Below, piece after piece: positions 6,371 through 14,741 of a stretch of DNA of 14,741 bases (positions are counted from its first letter, which is position 1; the number at the start of each line of letters is the position of its first letter). The notes under the pieces are model-generated. The model worked only from the letters and a program-made list of their open reading frames with translations. It searched no databases and was not told where the DNA came from. The stretch is from DASPKW01 sp038244055 (GTDB taxonomy: Bacteria > Planctomycetota > Phycisphaerae > Tepidisphaerales > Tepidisphaeraceae), in the NCBI GenBank assembly GCA_038244055.1, contig JBBRTW010000143.1, positions 1 to 14,741 of the forward strand, written 5' to 3'. Made by a program: the position numbers and the translations under genes.

Positions 6371-7671
6371 TGGTCGCCAGCATCAACACCCAGCGCGTCG
6401 CGATTGTCGCCGGAGCGCGCCTGCCTTTCGCCAAGGCCGGCACGGCGCTCAAGGAAGCCCATGTGACGGACCTGGCGCGGGCCGCGTTTCAGGAGACGCT
6501 CTACCGCGCCAATTTCCCGGCCGAGCGCCTCGATGAAGTGATACTCGGCAATGTGGTCATGCCGGCCGATGCCACCAACCCAGCGCGGGTGGCCGCGCTG
6601 TGGGCGGGCATCCCCAATCGCATCCCCGCGCTGACAGTGCAGCGCAACTGCGCCTCGGGGATGGAATCAGTCGCCCAGGCCGCCTCGCGCATTCGCGCGG
6701 GAGAGGCCAGCGCCATCCTCGCCGGCGGCGCGGAATCGATGAGCACACTCCCGCTCCTGCTGCCCCAGGAATCTCTTGAACCCATTTCCAGGCTCGGCCG
6801 CGCGAAGAATCTCTGGCGCAAGACCACCGCCATCGCCGCCCTGCGCCCGCGCCATTTCAAGCCCATTCCCGCGCTCATGCAGGGCCTGACCGACCCGACT
6901 TGCGACATGATCATGGGCAAGACCGCCGAGGTGCTGGCCCACGAATATGGCATCTCGCGCCGCGAGCAGGATGAATTCGCGCTCCGCTCGCACCAGCGCG
7001 CCGCCGCGGCGCAGGACCAGGGCAAATTCAACGAGGAAATCGCCCCCTTCTACGCCGGCCGGCGCTTTGAGCCGGTTACCGAGGATGTCGGCCCGCGCCG
7101 CGATCAATCGATGCAGGCTCTGACCAAACTCAAGCCCCTCTTCGACCGCCGCGATGGCACGGTGACGGTCGGCAACTCCTGCCAGGTGACCGATGGCGCG
7201 GTCTCGCTGCTGCTGGCCGATTCATCATTCGCCCGCGCGGAGGGTTTGCCCGTGCTCGGCTACGTTCGCGCCTACGCCGTGGCGGGATTGGACCCGGCGC
7301 GGATGGGGCTCGGCCCGGTCTTCGCCATCGACAAACTTCTCCGCCAGACCGGCCTGGCGCTGTCGGATATTCCGCTCTTTGAGATCAACGAAGCCTTCGC
7401 GGCGCAGGTGCTGGCCTGCCTCAAGGCGATGTCATCGGATCGTTTCGCGCGACAGCATCTCGACCGCGACCACGCGCTCGGCGAGATCGACGCCGAGTAT
7501 CTCAATGTCAACGGCGGCGCGATTGCGCTGGGACACCCGGTCGGCGCAACCGGCGCGCGGATCGTTCTCACCCTGCTCATGGAAATGCGCCGCCGCGATC
7601 TGGATATGGGCCTCGCCGCTCTCTGCGTCGGCGGCGGGCAGGGCGCCGCGATTCTGCTGGAAAGGAGCTAG
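6370..7671 (+). CDS. fadI: Acetyl-CoA C-acyltransferase (3-ketoacyl-CoA thiolase, FadI/FadA type)
   Basis: This 433-residue thiolase catalyses the last step of beta-oxidation, cleaving 3-ketoacyl-CoA with CoA to acetyl-CoA and a shortened acyl-CoA. The nucleophile is Cys94 in RNCASGMES (92-100). The remaining active-site motifs are NEAF, GHP (388-390, His389) and the acid/base Cys419 in CVGGGQG (419-425). The length and the long loop between the first Cys and NEAF fit FadI or the mitochondrial trifunctional beta subunit better than short FadA, so the symbol is a best guess. A near-perfect Shine-Dalgarno, AAGGAGG (6356-6362), stands 7 nt before the start. The ATG shares one base with the ligase stop (TAATG). 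It should pair functionally with the following hydratase/dehydrogenase, with which it may form a complex. Confidence 0.92.
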   Translation: MVASINTQRVAIVAGARLPFAKAGTALKEAHVTDLARAAFQETLYRANFPAERLDEVILGNVVMPADATNPARVAALWAGIPNRIPALTVQRNCASGMESVAQAASRIRAGEASAILAGGAESMSTLPLLLPQESLEPISRLGRAKNLWRKTTAIAALRPRHFKPIPALMQGLTDPTCDMIMGKTAEVLAHEYGISRREQDEFALRSHQRAAAAQDQGKFNEEIAPFYAGRRFEPVTEDVGPRRDQSMQALTKLKPLFDRRDGTVTVGNSCQVTDGAVSLLLADSSFARAEGLPVLGYVRAYAVAGLDPARMGLGPVFAIDKLLRQTGLALSDIPLFEINEAFAAQVLACLKAMSSDRFARQHLDRDHALGEIDAEYLNVNGGAIALGHPVGATGARIVLTLLMEMRRRDLDMGLAALCVGGGQGAAILLERS

Positions 7672-7674
7672 ATC

Positions 7675-9873
7675 ATGGATTCGACTCTCCGCACCTTCAC
7701 CGATTCCGACAACATCCTCACCCTTCTGGTGGATGTCCCCGGCAAGCCGGTCAACACCTGCACGCCGCAACTTCTGGAGGATCTCTCGGCCGCCCTCGAT
7801 CAGATCCAGCAGAGCCAGCCCGCCGGCATCATCATCGCCTCCGCCAAGCCTCACTCGTTCAACGCCGGCGCGGATTTGTTCACCATGCGCGATCTCGACC
7901 CCGATCACACCGCGCAATTCATCGCCCGCGGGCAGGAGATCTTCGACCGCATCGCCCGCCTTCCCATGCCCACCATCGCCGCGATCAATGGCGATTGCCT
8001 CGGCGGCGGAATGGAACTGGCCCTGGCCTGCACCTATCGCGTGGCGGCGGACGATCCTTCGATCTCGATTGGTTTACCGGAGGTTAAACTCGGCTTAATC
8101 CCCGCATGGGGTGGCACGACGCGTCTCCCGCGCCTGATCGGCCTCGCCAAGGCGTTGCCGATCCTCCTGGCCGGAAAAACGCTTCCCCCGCGAAAGGCGA
8201 TGAAGGCCGGCTTGATCGATGAAGTCGTGCGCCCGGAAACGCTCATCGATGCCGCACGGCGAATCGTTTCCAGCCATCGCGATCGGCAGCGGCCCCGCTT
8301 CGCCCAGCGCGTGGCCGGCCGTCTGTCGCCGGTGCGCAACCGCATCATCGGAATCGCCCGCCGAACGACGACCCAGCGCACCGCCGGCAACTATCCCGCG
8401 CCACTGCGCCTGCTCGAGGTCGTCAAAGCCGGCTACGACAAGGGCATGCCTGCCGGTCTGGCGGCCGAGCGCGAGGCGATCGGGCAACTCATCCAGACCC
8501 CCGCCTGCCGCAACCTGCTGCGCCTCTTTTTCCTCCGCCAGGGCGCTAAGCGCCGCGCGGCCGATCAACTCCGCGCCAAGGCCGCCGAAGTTCAACACGC
8601 CGCCGTCATCGGCGGCGGCACCATGGGCGCGGGAATCGTTCACGCCCTCGTCCGCGCCGGCATTCCCGTGCGCCTGGTGGAAGTGAGCCCCGCAGCGGTG
8701 TCAGCCGCGCTGGGCCGAATCCGCAAGCTCCTCGATGATGACATCGCGGCCGGAAAACTCGATAAACTCGCCGCCCATCATGCCTTCAACCGCGTCTCGC
8801 CCACCACCGATTGGACCGGCCTGGGCCTGGCCGACATCGTCATCGAAGCCGTCCTCGAAACTTTCGAGACCAAGCGAGTCGTCTTCACGCGCCTCGACGG
8901 CGTGGTCCGGCCCGATGCGGTGCTGGCCACCAACACCAGTTCCCTCCGCGTCGCCGATATCGCCGCCGCGACGGCTCATCCCCAGCGCATCGTCGGCCTG
9001 CACTTTTTCAATCCGGTCAACAAGATGCCCCTGGTGGAAATCGTCCGCGCCCCCGGCAGCGATGATGCCTCGCTCGCGGTCGCCCTCGGGCTTGCCAGTC
9101 GCATCGGCAAGACGCCTGTCATCGTCAACGATTCGGCCGGTTTCCTCGTCAATCGGCTGCTGATTCCGTACCTGGCCGAGGCGCTGATGATGGGCACCCA
9201 GGGCGTCGACGTTCGCTCGATCGATCAGGCCATGGAGAAATGGGGAATGCCCATGGGGCCGTTCGAACTGCTCGATGAGATCGGACTGGATGTCGCGGTG
9301 CATGTGCTGCGATCGCTGGCGCAGTTCCACTCGATCCCCGTACCGCCGGCGATCGATACCGCGATCGCCAACGGCTGGCTCGGCAAGAAGAGCGGCAAGG
9401 GCTTCTATATTCATTCTGACAAACGCTCGGATCACGCGGCCAGGAAAACGCACGATGAACTGATCAGCCTCCTCGCCTCCCGCCCGGCCCAGGTGCAGGC
9501 ATCCCAAGAAGATATTCAATGGCGCCTGATCCTGCCCATGATCAACGAGGCCGCCCGCGTACTCGATGAAGGCGTGACCTCCTCGGCCGATGATATCGAT
9601 CTGGCCACCGTGCTCGGAATTGGCTTCGCGCCGTTCCGCGGCGGGCTGGCGAGATTCGCCGAAGACACAGGCCTCGATGAAATCGTCAAGCGCATGGATG
9701 AAGTGGCCGGTCGCCTCGGCCCGCGCTTCGCCCCGGCCCAGAGCCTGCGCCGATTCGCCGCCGCCAGGAACGGATTCCCCCGGCCCGCCACCGCGCCCAA
9801 GTCTCAAGCGACACCTACGGCAGGAACCGCCGCGCCGGACCAGTCACCGCTACAGGAAGTTCACTCGGCCTGA
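7675..9873 (+). CDS. fadJ: Bifunctional enoyl-CoA hydratase / 3-hydroxyacyl-CoA dehydrogenase (FadJ/FadB type)
   Basis: This 732-residue protein carries out two successive beta-oxidation steps. The N-terminal crotonase domain (about 1-200) has the oxyanion segment SFNAGADL (61-68) and both catalytic glutamates, Glu114 in GGGMELALAC and Glu136 in LPEVKLGLIP. After a linker, an NAD-binding Rossmann domain begins with VIGGGTMGAG (311-320). The dehydrogenase catalytic His443 lies in HFFNPV, followed by VNDSAGFLVNRLL (484-496). Two C-terminal helical domains span roughly 490-690. The last 35 residues are Pro/Ala-rich and probably disordered. FadJ versus FadB cannot be separated here; pairing with a FadI-length thiolase favours FadJ or the trifunctional alpha subunit. 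AAAGGAG at 7661-7667 is 7 nt before the ATG, which lies 3 nt after the thiolase stop. Confidence 0.93.
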   Translation: MDSTLRTFTDSDNILTLLVDVPGKPVNTCTPQLLEDLSAALDQIQQSQPAGIIIASAKPHSFNAGADLFTMRDLDPDHTAQFIARGQEIFDRIARLPMPTIAAINGDCLGGGMELALACTYRVAADDPSISIGLPEVKLGLIPAWGGTTRLPRLIGLAKALPILLAGKTLPPRKAMKAGLIDEVVRPETLIDAARRIVSSHRDRQRPRFAQRVAGRLSPVRNRIIGIARRTTTQRTAGNYPAPLRLLEVVKAGYDKGMPAGLAAEREAIGQLIQTPACRNLLRLFFLRQGAKRRAADQLRAKAAEVQHAAVIGGGTMGAGIVHALVRAGIPVRLVEVSPAAVSAALGRIRKLLDDDIAAGKLDKLAAHHAFNRVSPTTDWTGLGLADIVIEAVLETFETKRVVFTRLDGVVRPDAVLATNTSSLRVADIAAATAHPQRIVGLHFFNPVNKMPLVEIVRAPGSDDASLAVALGLASRIGKTPVIVNDSAGFLVNRLLIPYLAEALMMGTQGVDVRSIDQAMEKWGMPMGPFELLDEIGLDVAVHVLRSLAQFHSIPVPPAIDTAIANGWLGKKSGKGFYIHSDKRSDHAARKTHDELISLLASRPAQVQASQEDIQWRLILPMINEAARVLDEGVTSSADDIDLATVLGIGFAPFRGGLARFAEDTGLDEIVKRMDEVAGRLGPRFAPAQSLRRFAAARNGFPRPATAPKSQATPTAGTAAPDQSPLQEVHSA

Positions 9874-9903
9874 CATTGTAGTTCACCAGGAAAGGAACCG
9901 CCC

Positions 9904-11721
9904 ATGCCCACATTCAAACGCGCTGACCAGGAGCAATTCGACAAAGCCCGCGATCTTCTCGAAGCCGCGCCCGCGGCCGAGCCGGGGTTCGTCAAATCCC
10001 TCTTCTTCGGCCGGGTCAAGCTGGATGAGATCCTTCCCTATCCGGTGCAATCGGCCGATGATGCACAGCGCACCGAGGAGATGATCGCGCGCGTGGATGA
10101 ATTTCTGCCCGCGCACGTCAATGCCGATGAGATTGACGTGCAGGAGCGCATTCCCCAATCCGCGATCGATGGACTTGCGAAACTCGGCGTTCTGGGGATG
10201 ACCGTCCCCACCCAGTACGGCGGGGGCGGGCTCAGCAGCACCGCCTACTGCCGCGTCCTCGAACGCATCTCGGCCCACTGCGCCTCCACCGCCGTTCTGG
10301 TCGGCGCGCATCAATCCATCGGTCTCAAGGCGCTGCTCCTGATGGGCAATGAGCAGCAGAAACAGCAGTATCTCCCTCCACTGGCGCGCGGCGAGATGCT
10401 GGCGGCGTTTTCCCTCAGCGAGCCTGAAGTCGGCTCCGATGCGGCCGGCGTTCAGACCACCGCCACCCCCAGCGCCGATGGCGGGTTCTGGATTCTCAAT
10501 GGCGAAAAACGCTACGCCACCAATGGGGCATTGGCCGGGCTGATCACGGTCATGGCCCGCACACCCGTCATCGAAAACGGTAAAACCCGCGACAAGGTCA
10601 CCGCCTTCATCGTCACCCCGGATCTGCCGGGCTTCGAGATCATCACGCCAAACCGCGGCAAATGCGGCGTGCGCGGCTCCTGGCAGGCCTCTCTCCGCTT
10701 CACCAACATGGCCGTCCCGGCCGACCGCATCCTCGGCCAGCTCGGCAAAGGCCTCAAGGTCGCGCTGAGCGTCCTGGATTACGGGCGCTGCTCGCTCAGC
10801 GCCGGCTGTGTCGGCGGCGCGAGAAAGCTCCTGCAGCGATGCATCGAGCGCGCCCGGGCGCGCAAACAGTTCGGCCGCTCCATCGGCGAATTCCATCTGA
10901 TCAAGGAGAAGATCGCCCGCATGGCCGAGACGACCTTCGCGATGGAAGCGCTGACTTATCTCGCGGCCGGGCTGGTCGATCGCCATTCGCAGGACATGAT
11001 GCTGGAAACCGCCATCGCCAAGCTGTTCTGCTCCGAGGGGCTCTGGCAGATCGCCGATGACGCGGTGCAGATCTGGGGCGGTGAAGGGTACATGCGCGAG
11101 CACGGCCTGGAGCGGGCCCTGCGCGATGCCCGCATCAATCGCATCGTCGAAGGCACCACCGAGGTCATGACCGCGTTCATCGCGCTGGTCGGCATGAAGG
11201 GCGTAGGCGAGGAATTCGAGCAGGTCCTCCGCGCCGGCAAGCATCCCATCGGCAACTTCGGCCGCCTCGCGAGATTTGCCCGCGACCAGTGGCGCGATAT
11301 CGTCATCGGCGCGGATATCCATGGCCTGCATCCGCAGCTCGAAGCCGAAGGCCACGCGCTCGCCCGCCTGGCCCACCAGCTTGCCCGCGATGTCTCGCGC
11401 CTGCTCCGCACCTATCGCCAGTACATCCTGGACCTGCAGCTCCTCCAGCAGCGCATCGCCGGATCGGTGGTTGACCTTTATGCCATGGCGGCGGTGATCA
11501 GCAAACTGCAATCCTTGCTGGAAGCAGCCGGCGGCAATGGAAATGGCAACGGGAATGGCAATGGTCATCGCGCCAATGGCCGGCCGCTCAGCCAGGACCT
11601 GCTCATCGGCAAAGGCTTCTGCCGCCGCGCCGCCGAACGCATCGCCCAGCGATTGCACAGCCTTTTCGTGAATCAGGATGCGTTGATTCTGAGTGAGGCG
11701 AATGCGATTCTCGGACTGTAG
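9904..11721 (+). CDS. Acyl-CoA dehydrogenase, VLCAD/ACAD9-like with C-terminal extension
   Basis: This 605-residue FAD-dependent enzyme makes the first double bond in acyl-CoA. Landmarks are the FAD/substrate motif AFSLSEPEVGSDA (168-180), RKQFGRSIGEFHLIKEKIA (320-338), QIWGGEGYMREHGLERALRD (389-408), and the catalytic Glu416 in IVEGTTE. The catalytic-base position and the extension of about 180 residues beyond the core match the very-long-chain (VLCAD/ACAD9) branch, not the 380-residue short-chain enzymes. In VLCAD the extension serves dimerisation or membrane contact. Residues 543-554 form a Gly-Asn repeat within it. The spacing to the previous gene is 30 bp with the ribosome-binding site AGGAAAGGA at 9888-9896. 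It closes the operon and supplies the missing oxidation step. Electrons would go to ETF, whose genes are not in the window. Confidence 0.92.
   Translation: MPTFKRADQEQFDKARDLLEAAPAAEPGFVKSLFFGRVKLDEILPYPVQSADDAQRTEEMIARVDEFLPAHVNADEIDVQERIPQSAIDGLAKLGVLGMTVPTQYGGGGLSSTAYCRVLERISAHCASTAVLVGAHQSIGLKALLLMGNEQQKQQYLPPLARGEMLAAFSLSEPEVGSDAAGVQTTATPSADGGFWILNGEKRYATNGALAGLITVMARTPVIENGKTRDKVTAFIVTPDLPGFEIITPNRGKCGVRGSWQASLRFTNMAVPADRILGQLGKGLKVALSVLDYGRCSLSAGCVGGARKLLQRCIERARARKQFGRSIGEFHLIKEKIARMAETTFAMEALTYLAAGLVDRHSQDMMLETAIAKLFCSEGLWQIADDAVQIWGGEGYMREHGLERALRDARINRIVEGTTEVMTAFIALVGMKGVGEEFEQVLRAGKHPIGNFGRLARFARDQWRDIVIGADIHGLHPQLEAEGHALARLAHQLARDVSRLLRTYRQYILDLQLLQQRIAGSVVDLYAMAAVISKLQSLLEAAGGNGNGNGNGNGHRANGRPLSQDLLIGKGFCRRAAERIAQRLHSLFVNQDALILSEANAILGL
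11530..11565 (+). repeat. Hexanucleotide repeat encoding a Gly-Asn linker
   Basis: Degenerate AAT/AAC-GGN hexamers (six units including the first GGC GGC AAT) encode GGNGNGNGNGNG inside the C-terminal extension of the acyl-CoA dehydrogenase. Hexamer gain or loss keeps the frame, so linker length could vary between strains. Confidence 0.75.
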
Positions 11722-11741
11722 GTCCGACTTCAGTTTTATTT
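11711..11741 (+). terminator. Weak candidate Rho-independent terminator at the operon end
   Basis: TCGGAC (11711-11716) pairs perfectly with GTCCGA (11722-11727) across a 5-nt loop that includes the stop codon of the dehydrogenase gene. TTTTATTT follows at 11734-11741 after six bases. The stem is short and the T tract is not adjacent, so it would be a weak terminator at best. Confidence 0.35.
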
Positions 11742-11864
11742 CGCAATTCATTGGCCACAATCGCGCCTTTCATGGATGATTCGCTCATCGTCGGCCGCGA
11801 GCGCCGTCCGGCGGCTTCGTCAGCGCCACAAGCATCGGCCTGTTCCTGCCATGAAAGTGACCCC

Positions 11865-12248
11865 ATGCCCGATCGGATCGGAGTGTTGATTCTCGACGAT
11901 GACCCGGCCGTCAGCGCCAGCCTCCGCGCCTATCTCGAAGATGCCGGCTTTGACCTCCACTGCGCCGAAACGTGCGCGGCCGGCCTCGATATTCTCGCCA
12001 GCGCCCCGATCGATGTCGCCATCGTCGATATCCGCCTCCGCGGCACCCGCGGCGATCAGTTCATCCTCAGCGCCCATCAATTCCGGCCAGGCATCACGTT
12101 CCTGATCCACACCGGCTCATCGATCTTCCGCCCCTCGCCGGCGCTGCGCGCGATCGGGGTGACCGAAGCGGATGTGCTTTACAAACCGATCCCCGATCTC
12201 GAGGTACTGGTGAAGCGCATCCGCAACAGCTCACCCCAATCCGGGTAA
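11865..12248 (+). CDS. Stand-alone CheY-like response regulator receiver
   Basis: This 127-residue protein is a receiver domain with no output domain. The acidic pocket is LILDDDP (8-14, Asp11-Asp13), the phospho-acceptor Asp55 lies in VAIVDIRLRG (51-60), the switch Thr83 in IHTGSS (81-86), and the conserved Lys107 in LYKPIP (105-110). All key residues are intact, so phosphorylation by an unlinked kinase is plausible. The frame extends upstream to an ATG at 11751, but the first 38 residues would be unlike any receiver and the domain starts right at the ATG at 11865, so the short form is preferred. Only a weak ribosome-binding site (GAAAGTGA, about 7 nt away) precedes it. No histidine kinase is nearby, and any link to the fatty-acid operon is speculation. 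Confidence 0.82.
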   Translation: MPDRIGVLILDDDPAVSASLRAYLEDAGFDLHCAETCAAGLDILASAPIDVAIVDIRLRGTRGDQFILSAHQFRPGITFLIHTGSSIFRPSPALRAIGVTEADVLYKPIPDLEVLVKRIRNSSPQSG

Positions 12249-12350
12249 TGCAGGGACGGCCGGCATTTCGGCAGCATCAGGATGCGCGATCCGCTCCAGT
12301 TTCGGATCTCTCACCCGCGCCCGACGATCCCACCTTTTTCCACATCGCAC

Positions 12351-14741
12351 ATGACACGTTCCCATCTTTTCCGCCTCCTCGTCGCCGCAGTCGCGCTTCT
12401 GACCATCGCCCCTCGGCCCGCCCCCGCCGCCGATGCGCCTTTGGCCCCGCCCGGGCCAGCGCCGGCCACCATTTCGTACCAACTCCCCACCGATGGCCCT
12501 CTGCCGCGCACCTGGCGGGTAACGCTGGCGATAGTGGATCCGAAGAATCCCGATTGGATCATCAGCCAGTTCGCCTGCGGCATCGAGCGTTCCGTTACAG
12601 CCGAGAATCAGGGCAACATGTCCGAAATCTGGGACGGCCTGGACGATAATTTCATGCCCGTCCCGCCCGGCCAATACGCCGTCAAAGGGATCTGCATGCC
12701 TGCGACCCAGTGGCAAGTCGATGGCCAGTTCCACAGCGTCACCCCGCGCTTCGCCGGCGGCGCATCGGCCTGGATGCCCTCACCCGAGCAGTGGAACAAG
12801 CCCGAACCTTTCGGCGGCGATCCGGTGGGCGCGCCGCTGAGCGATGTCGCCGTCGGGGCCAATGGCGTTGCCGTTTTTTACTATCAATACCTTGAAAACG
12901 GCCTGAACTGCCCGATGGTCGATCTGAACAAGCCGGCCGGGTACGACCAGTTCATCCGCGCCTTCAATTCCGGCGGCGCGGGCGGCGGCTCTTGCGCTGC
13001 CACCGATGGGCAGACCATCTGGGCTTTCTCCACCGACGGCGGGCCGAAATACGTTTACCGCGCCGATGGCAAACCCTTCGGCAAATCCCCCGGCGCGAAC
13101 CGCCCCAACTCCTACGCGCCGCAGGGCTGGGTCACCGCGATGGCCGTTTACCGCGAATCGGCCGACAGCAAGCCGATCGTCTATGTCGCCCAGCGCGGCA
13201 AAATCCTCGCCGAAGCCAACCGCCACTATCGCGAGAGCGATACTGATTTCATCGATACCATCACTGTTCACGATGGTGAGAATGGCAAAGTCCTCGCCGA
13301 GTCGCCCCTGGTCCGCCCGCTCGGATTGGCCATTCGCGGCAAGACCCTCTATGCCCTCCACTCCGACCAGGGCAAATTCATCATCAGCGCCTCACCCCTG
13401 GCCGCCGGCATCCCCGGCCCATGGCAGCGCCTCTTCGAAGTCCCCGCCACCATCGCGCCCGCCGATCTCGAAATCGACAGCCACTCGCGCATTTACCTGA
13501 GCGACTCCCGCGCCAATAAAGTCTTCCAGCTCGATCTCGCGGGCAAACTTCTCCACACCTACGGCAAACTCGATGCCCAGCGCCCCGGCGCATACGACCC
13601 GGAAACGTTCATGTCCCCCGGCAAGCTCGCCGCCTGGACCGATGCGCAAGGCAACGACCGCCTCATCGTCGTCGAGCAGGCCGGCCCGAATCGCGCCAGC
13701 GAGTGGAGCGCTGATGGGAAATTCCTCCGCGATTTCATGTCCCTCCAGACGAAGTCCAACGATGGCTATGGCGTTGACCCCGAGCATCCCGAGCACATCT
13801 ATCTCCCCGGTCACGGCGGCTGGCTCACGCGTTTTCGCGTCGATTACGACAAACATTCCTGGGCCATCGACGCCGTCTGGCCACTGGAAGAAAACGACCC
13901 GCGCTCCCCCAAGCTCGATCGCGCCAAGCTGATTCGCGCCAACGGAAAAATCTATCTCGCCGGCCGGCGCTCCCACAACGTCTTCCGACTCGATGCCGAT
14001 CGTTGCGCGCTGTCGGCCGCGATCATCCAGATACCCAAGAGCAAAGCCGCCGCCGCAACCTTCGGCCTATGGCACGATGCCAACGGCAACGGCCGCGTCG
14101 ATGATGAAGAGATCACCCCGGTCGACATGCCGGCCGGCCTGCTTACCTATCACGGGCAGAACTGGCTCGATGATCTTTCCTTCCTCGCGATCCATCAGGG
14201 CGGCAATGATGTTTGGCGACTGCCCTGCAAAGGCTTCGATCCCCACGGCAACCCGATCTTCAAGCAGTGGACGAAAGTGCTGACCGATCCCATCTTCACC
14301 GCCCGCGCTGCCGGCAAGGCCGATGCGATTCATGGCGGCAATGAGCTGGCCGACAATTTCCCCAGCGACTGGGCCGGCGGCGACGGCTCGATGGCCGAGG
14401 GCTTCTACATCCAGTCCCGCGGCGGGAAAAACTTCAGCGCCAACGAAGGCCCGCAGCACAAGATTTCCCGCTACGTCCCCGATGACAATGGCGGATTCTC
14501 CCTCAAATGGCGCACCGGCCGGACCGCCATGCAGAGGCTGGCCGACAATGGCGAAATCTACGGCGCGATGCGCGTGATCAAACCGATCAACGGCCTGCTC
14601 AGCATCGTCGATCAATCGCGCTGCGGCATCCTCCTCTTCACCGAGGAAGGCCTTTACGTCGACACGATCTTCCCCGATGGCCGGCGCTTCCCAGGTAAGA
14701 CCGCCGGCATCTACACGCAGGGGGGCGAGTTCTTCGCCGGC
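12351..14741 (+). CDS. Large secreted beta-propeller-like protein with FlgD-like domain and EF-hand (partial, open at right edge)
   Basis: The frame is open from ATG 12351 to the last base, 797 codons with no stop, so the C-terminus lies beyond the window. A Sec signal peptide occupies about 1-27 (hydrophobic LLVAAVALLTIA, then APAAD). Residues about 45-115 resemble the Ig-like FlgD fold, ending in WDGLDDNFMPVPPGQY (94-109). The rest is a series of beta-rich segments of NHL or propeller character, for example APADLEIDSHSRIYLSDSRA, which pairs a polar turn with a strand. Residues 576-587, DANGNGRVDDEE, form a canonical EF-hand calcium loop (Asp1, Asn3, Asn5, Asp9, Glu12). It is likely extracellular or periplasmic; enzyme activity is not evident. 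No clear Shine-Dalgarno precedes the start, yet the signal peptide supports it. Confidence 0.8.
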   Translation, partial: MTRSHLFRLLVAAVALLTIAPRPAPAADAPLAPPGPAPATISYQLPTDGPLPRTWRVTLAIVDPKNPDWIISQFACGIERSVTAENQGNMSEIWDGLDDNFMPVPPGQYAVKGICMPATQWQVDGQFHSVTPRFAGGASAWMPSPEQWNKPEPFGGDPVGAPLSDVAVGANGVAVFYYQYLENGLNCPMVDLNKPAGYDQFIRAFNSGGAGGGSCAATDGQTIWAFSTDGGPKYVYRADGKPFGKSPGANRPNSYAPQGWVTAMAVYRESADSKPIVYVAQRGKILAEANRHYRESDTDFIDTITVHDGENGKVLAESPLVRPLGLAIRGKTLYALHSDQGKFIISASPLAAGIPGPWQRLFEVPATIAPADLEIDSHSRIYLSDSRANKVFQLDLAGKLLHTYGKLDAQRPGAYDPETFMSPGKLAAWTDAQGNDRLIVVEQAGPNRASEWSADGKFLRDFMSLQTKSNDGYGVDPEHPEHIYLPGHGGWLTRFRVDYDKHSWAIDAVWPLEENDPRSPKLDRAKLIRANGKIYLAGRRSHNVFRLDADRCALSAAIIQIPKSKAAAATFGLWHDANGNGRVDDEEITPVDMPAGLLTYHGQNWLDDLSFLAIHQGGNDVWRLPCKGFDPHGNPIFKQWTKVLTDPIFTARAAGKADAIHGGNELADNFPSDWAGGDGSMAEGFYIQSRGGKNFSANEGPQHKISRYVPDDNGGFSLKWRTGRTAMQRLADNGEIYGAMRVIKPINGLLSIVDQSRCGILLFTEEGLYVDTIFPDGRRFPGKTAGIYTQGGEFFAG

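Noticed and set aside
8701..9807. A 368-codon open frame on the minus strand
   Set aside because: It is antisense to the dehydrogenase half of the FadJ-type gene and has no domain of its own.
9883..11760. A 625-codon open frame on the minus strand
   Set aside because: It lies antisense to the acyl-CoA dehydrogenase, whose full set of motifs is on the plus strand. Long antisense frames are expected in GC-rich genes with strong third-position bias, and the translation shows no family motif.
12249..12350. Small gene or RNA between the receiver and the secreted protein
   Set aside because: The 102-bp gap shows no ribosome-binding site with a convincing short frame and no stable hairpin.

Overview
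This is GC-rich bacterial chromosomal DNA with dense coding, strong Shine-Dalgarno sites in the central operon, and no tRNA, rRNA, CRISPR array or transposase gene. I recognise no single marker that fixes the taxon. Several traits fit a free-living planctomycete, perhaps of the Phycisphaerae type: a large secreted propeller protein with an EF-hand loop, a TlpA-like thioredoxin with a helical tail, interspersed palindromic and heptamer repeats, and stand-alone receiver proteins. That assignment is inference.

Left end (1-1104). A two-gene minus-strand unit encodes a single-domain molybdate-binding TOBE/Mop protein followed 3 bp later by a ModE-type winged-helix protein. Together they look like a ModE regulator split into sensor and DNA-binding parts. 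A divergently transcribed receiver-like protein of the cREC type starts 47 bp away, and an operator-like dyad fills much of that spacer.

Middle-left (1105-3611). This part holds a secreted TlpA-like thioredoxin with a CPTC motif and an inositol-monophosphatase-family enzyme. It is also repeat-rich. A 128-bp palindromic element separates the two genes. ACATGAA-type heptamers sit upstream of the thioredoxin gene and again inside the phosphatase gene. The phosphatase carries an in-frame insertion of about 55 residues made largely of three kinds of heptamer repeat.

Centre (3612-11721). Five co-directional genes form a compact fatty-acid beta-oxidation operon: alpha/beta hydrolase, long-chain acyl-CoA ligase, FadI/FadA-type thiolase, FadB/FadJ-type enoyl-CoA hydratase plus 3-hydroxyacyl-CoA dehydrogenase, and a VLCAD-type acyl-CoA dehydrogenase. 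The junctions are a 4-nt overlap, a 1-nt overlap, a 3-nt gap and a 30-nt gap, so co-transcription is very likely. The set covers activation (ligase), first oxidation (dehydrogenase), hydration and second oxidation (bifunctional enzyme) and thiolysis (thiolase). The hydrolase could release acyl chains from esters or thioesters. A weak hairpin followed by a T-rich stretch overlaps the last stop codon.

Right end (11722-14741). A stand-alone CheY-like receiver is followed by a large secreted protein that is still open at the window edge. It has a FlgD-like N-terminal beta domain, a probable beta-propeller body and a canonical EF-hand calcium loop.

No gene-free stretch exceeds 300 bases.
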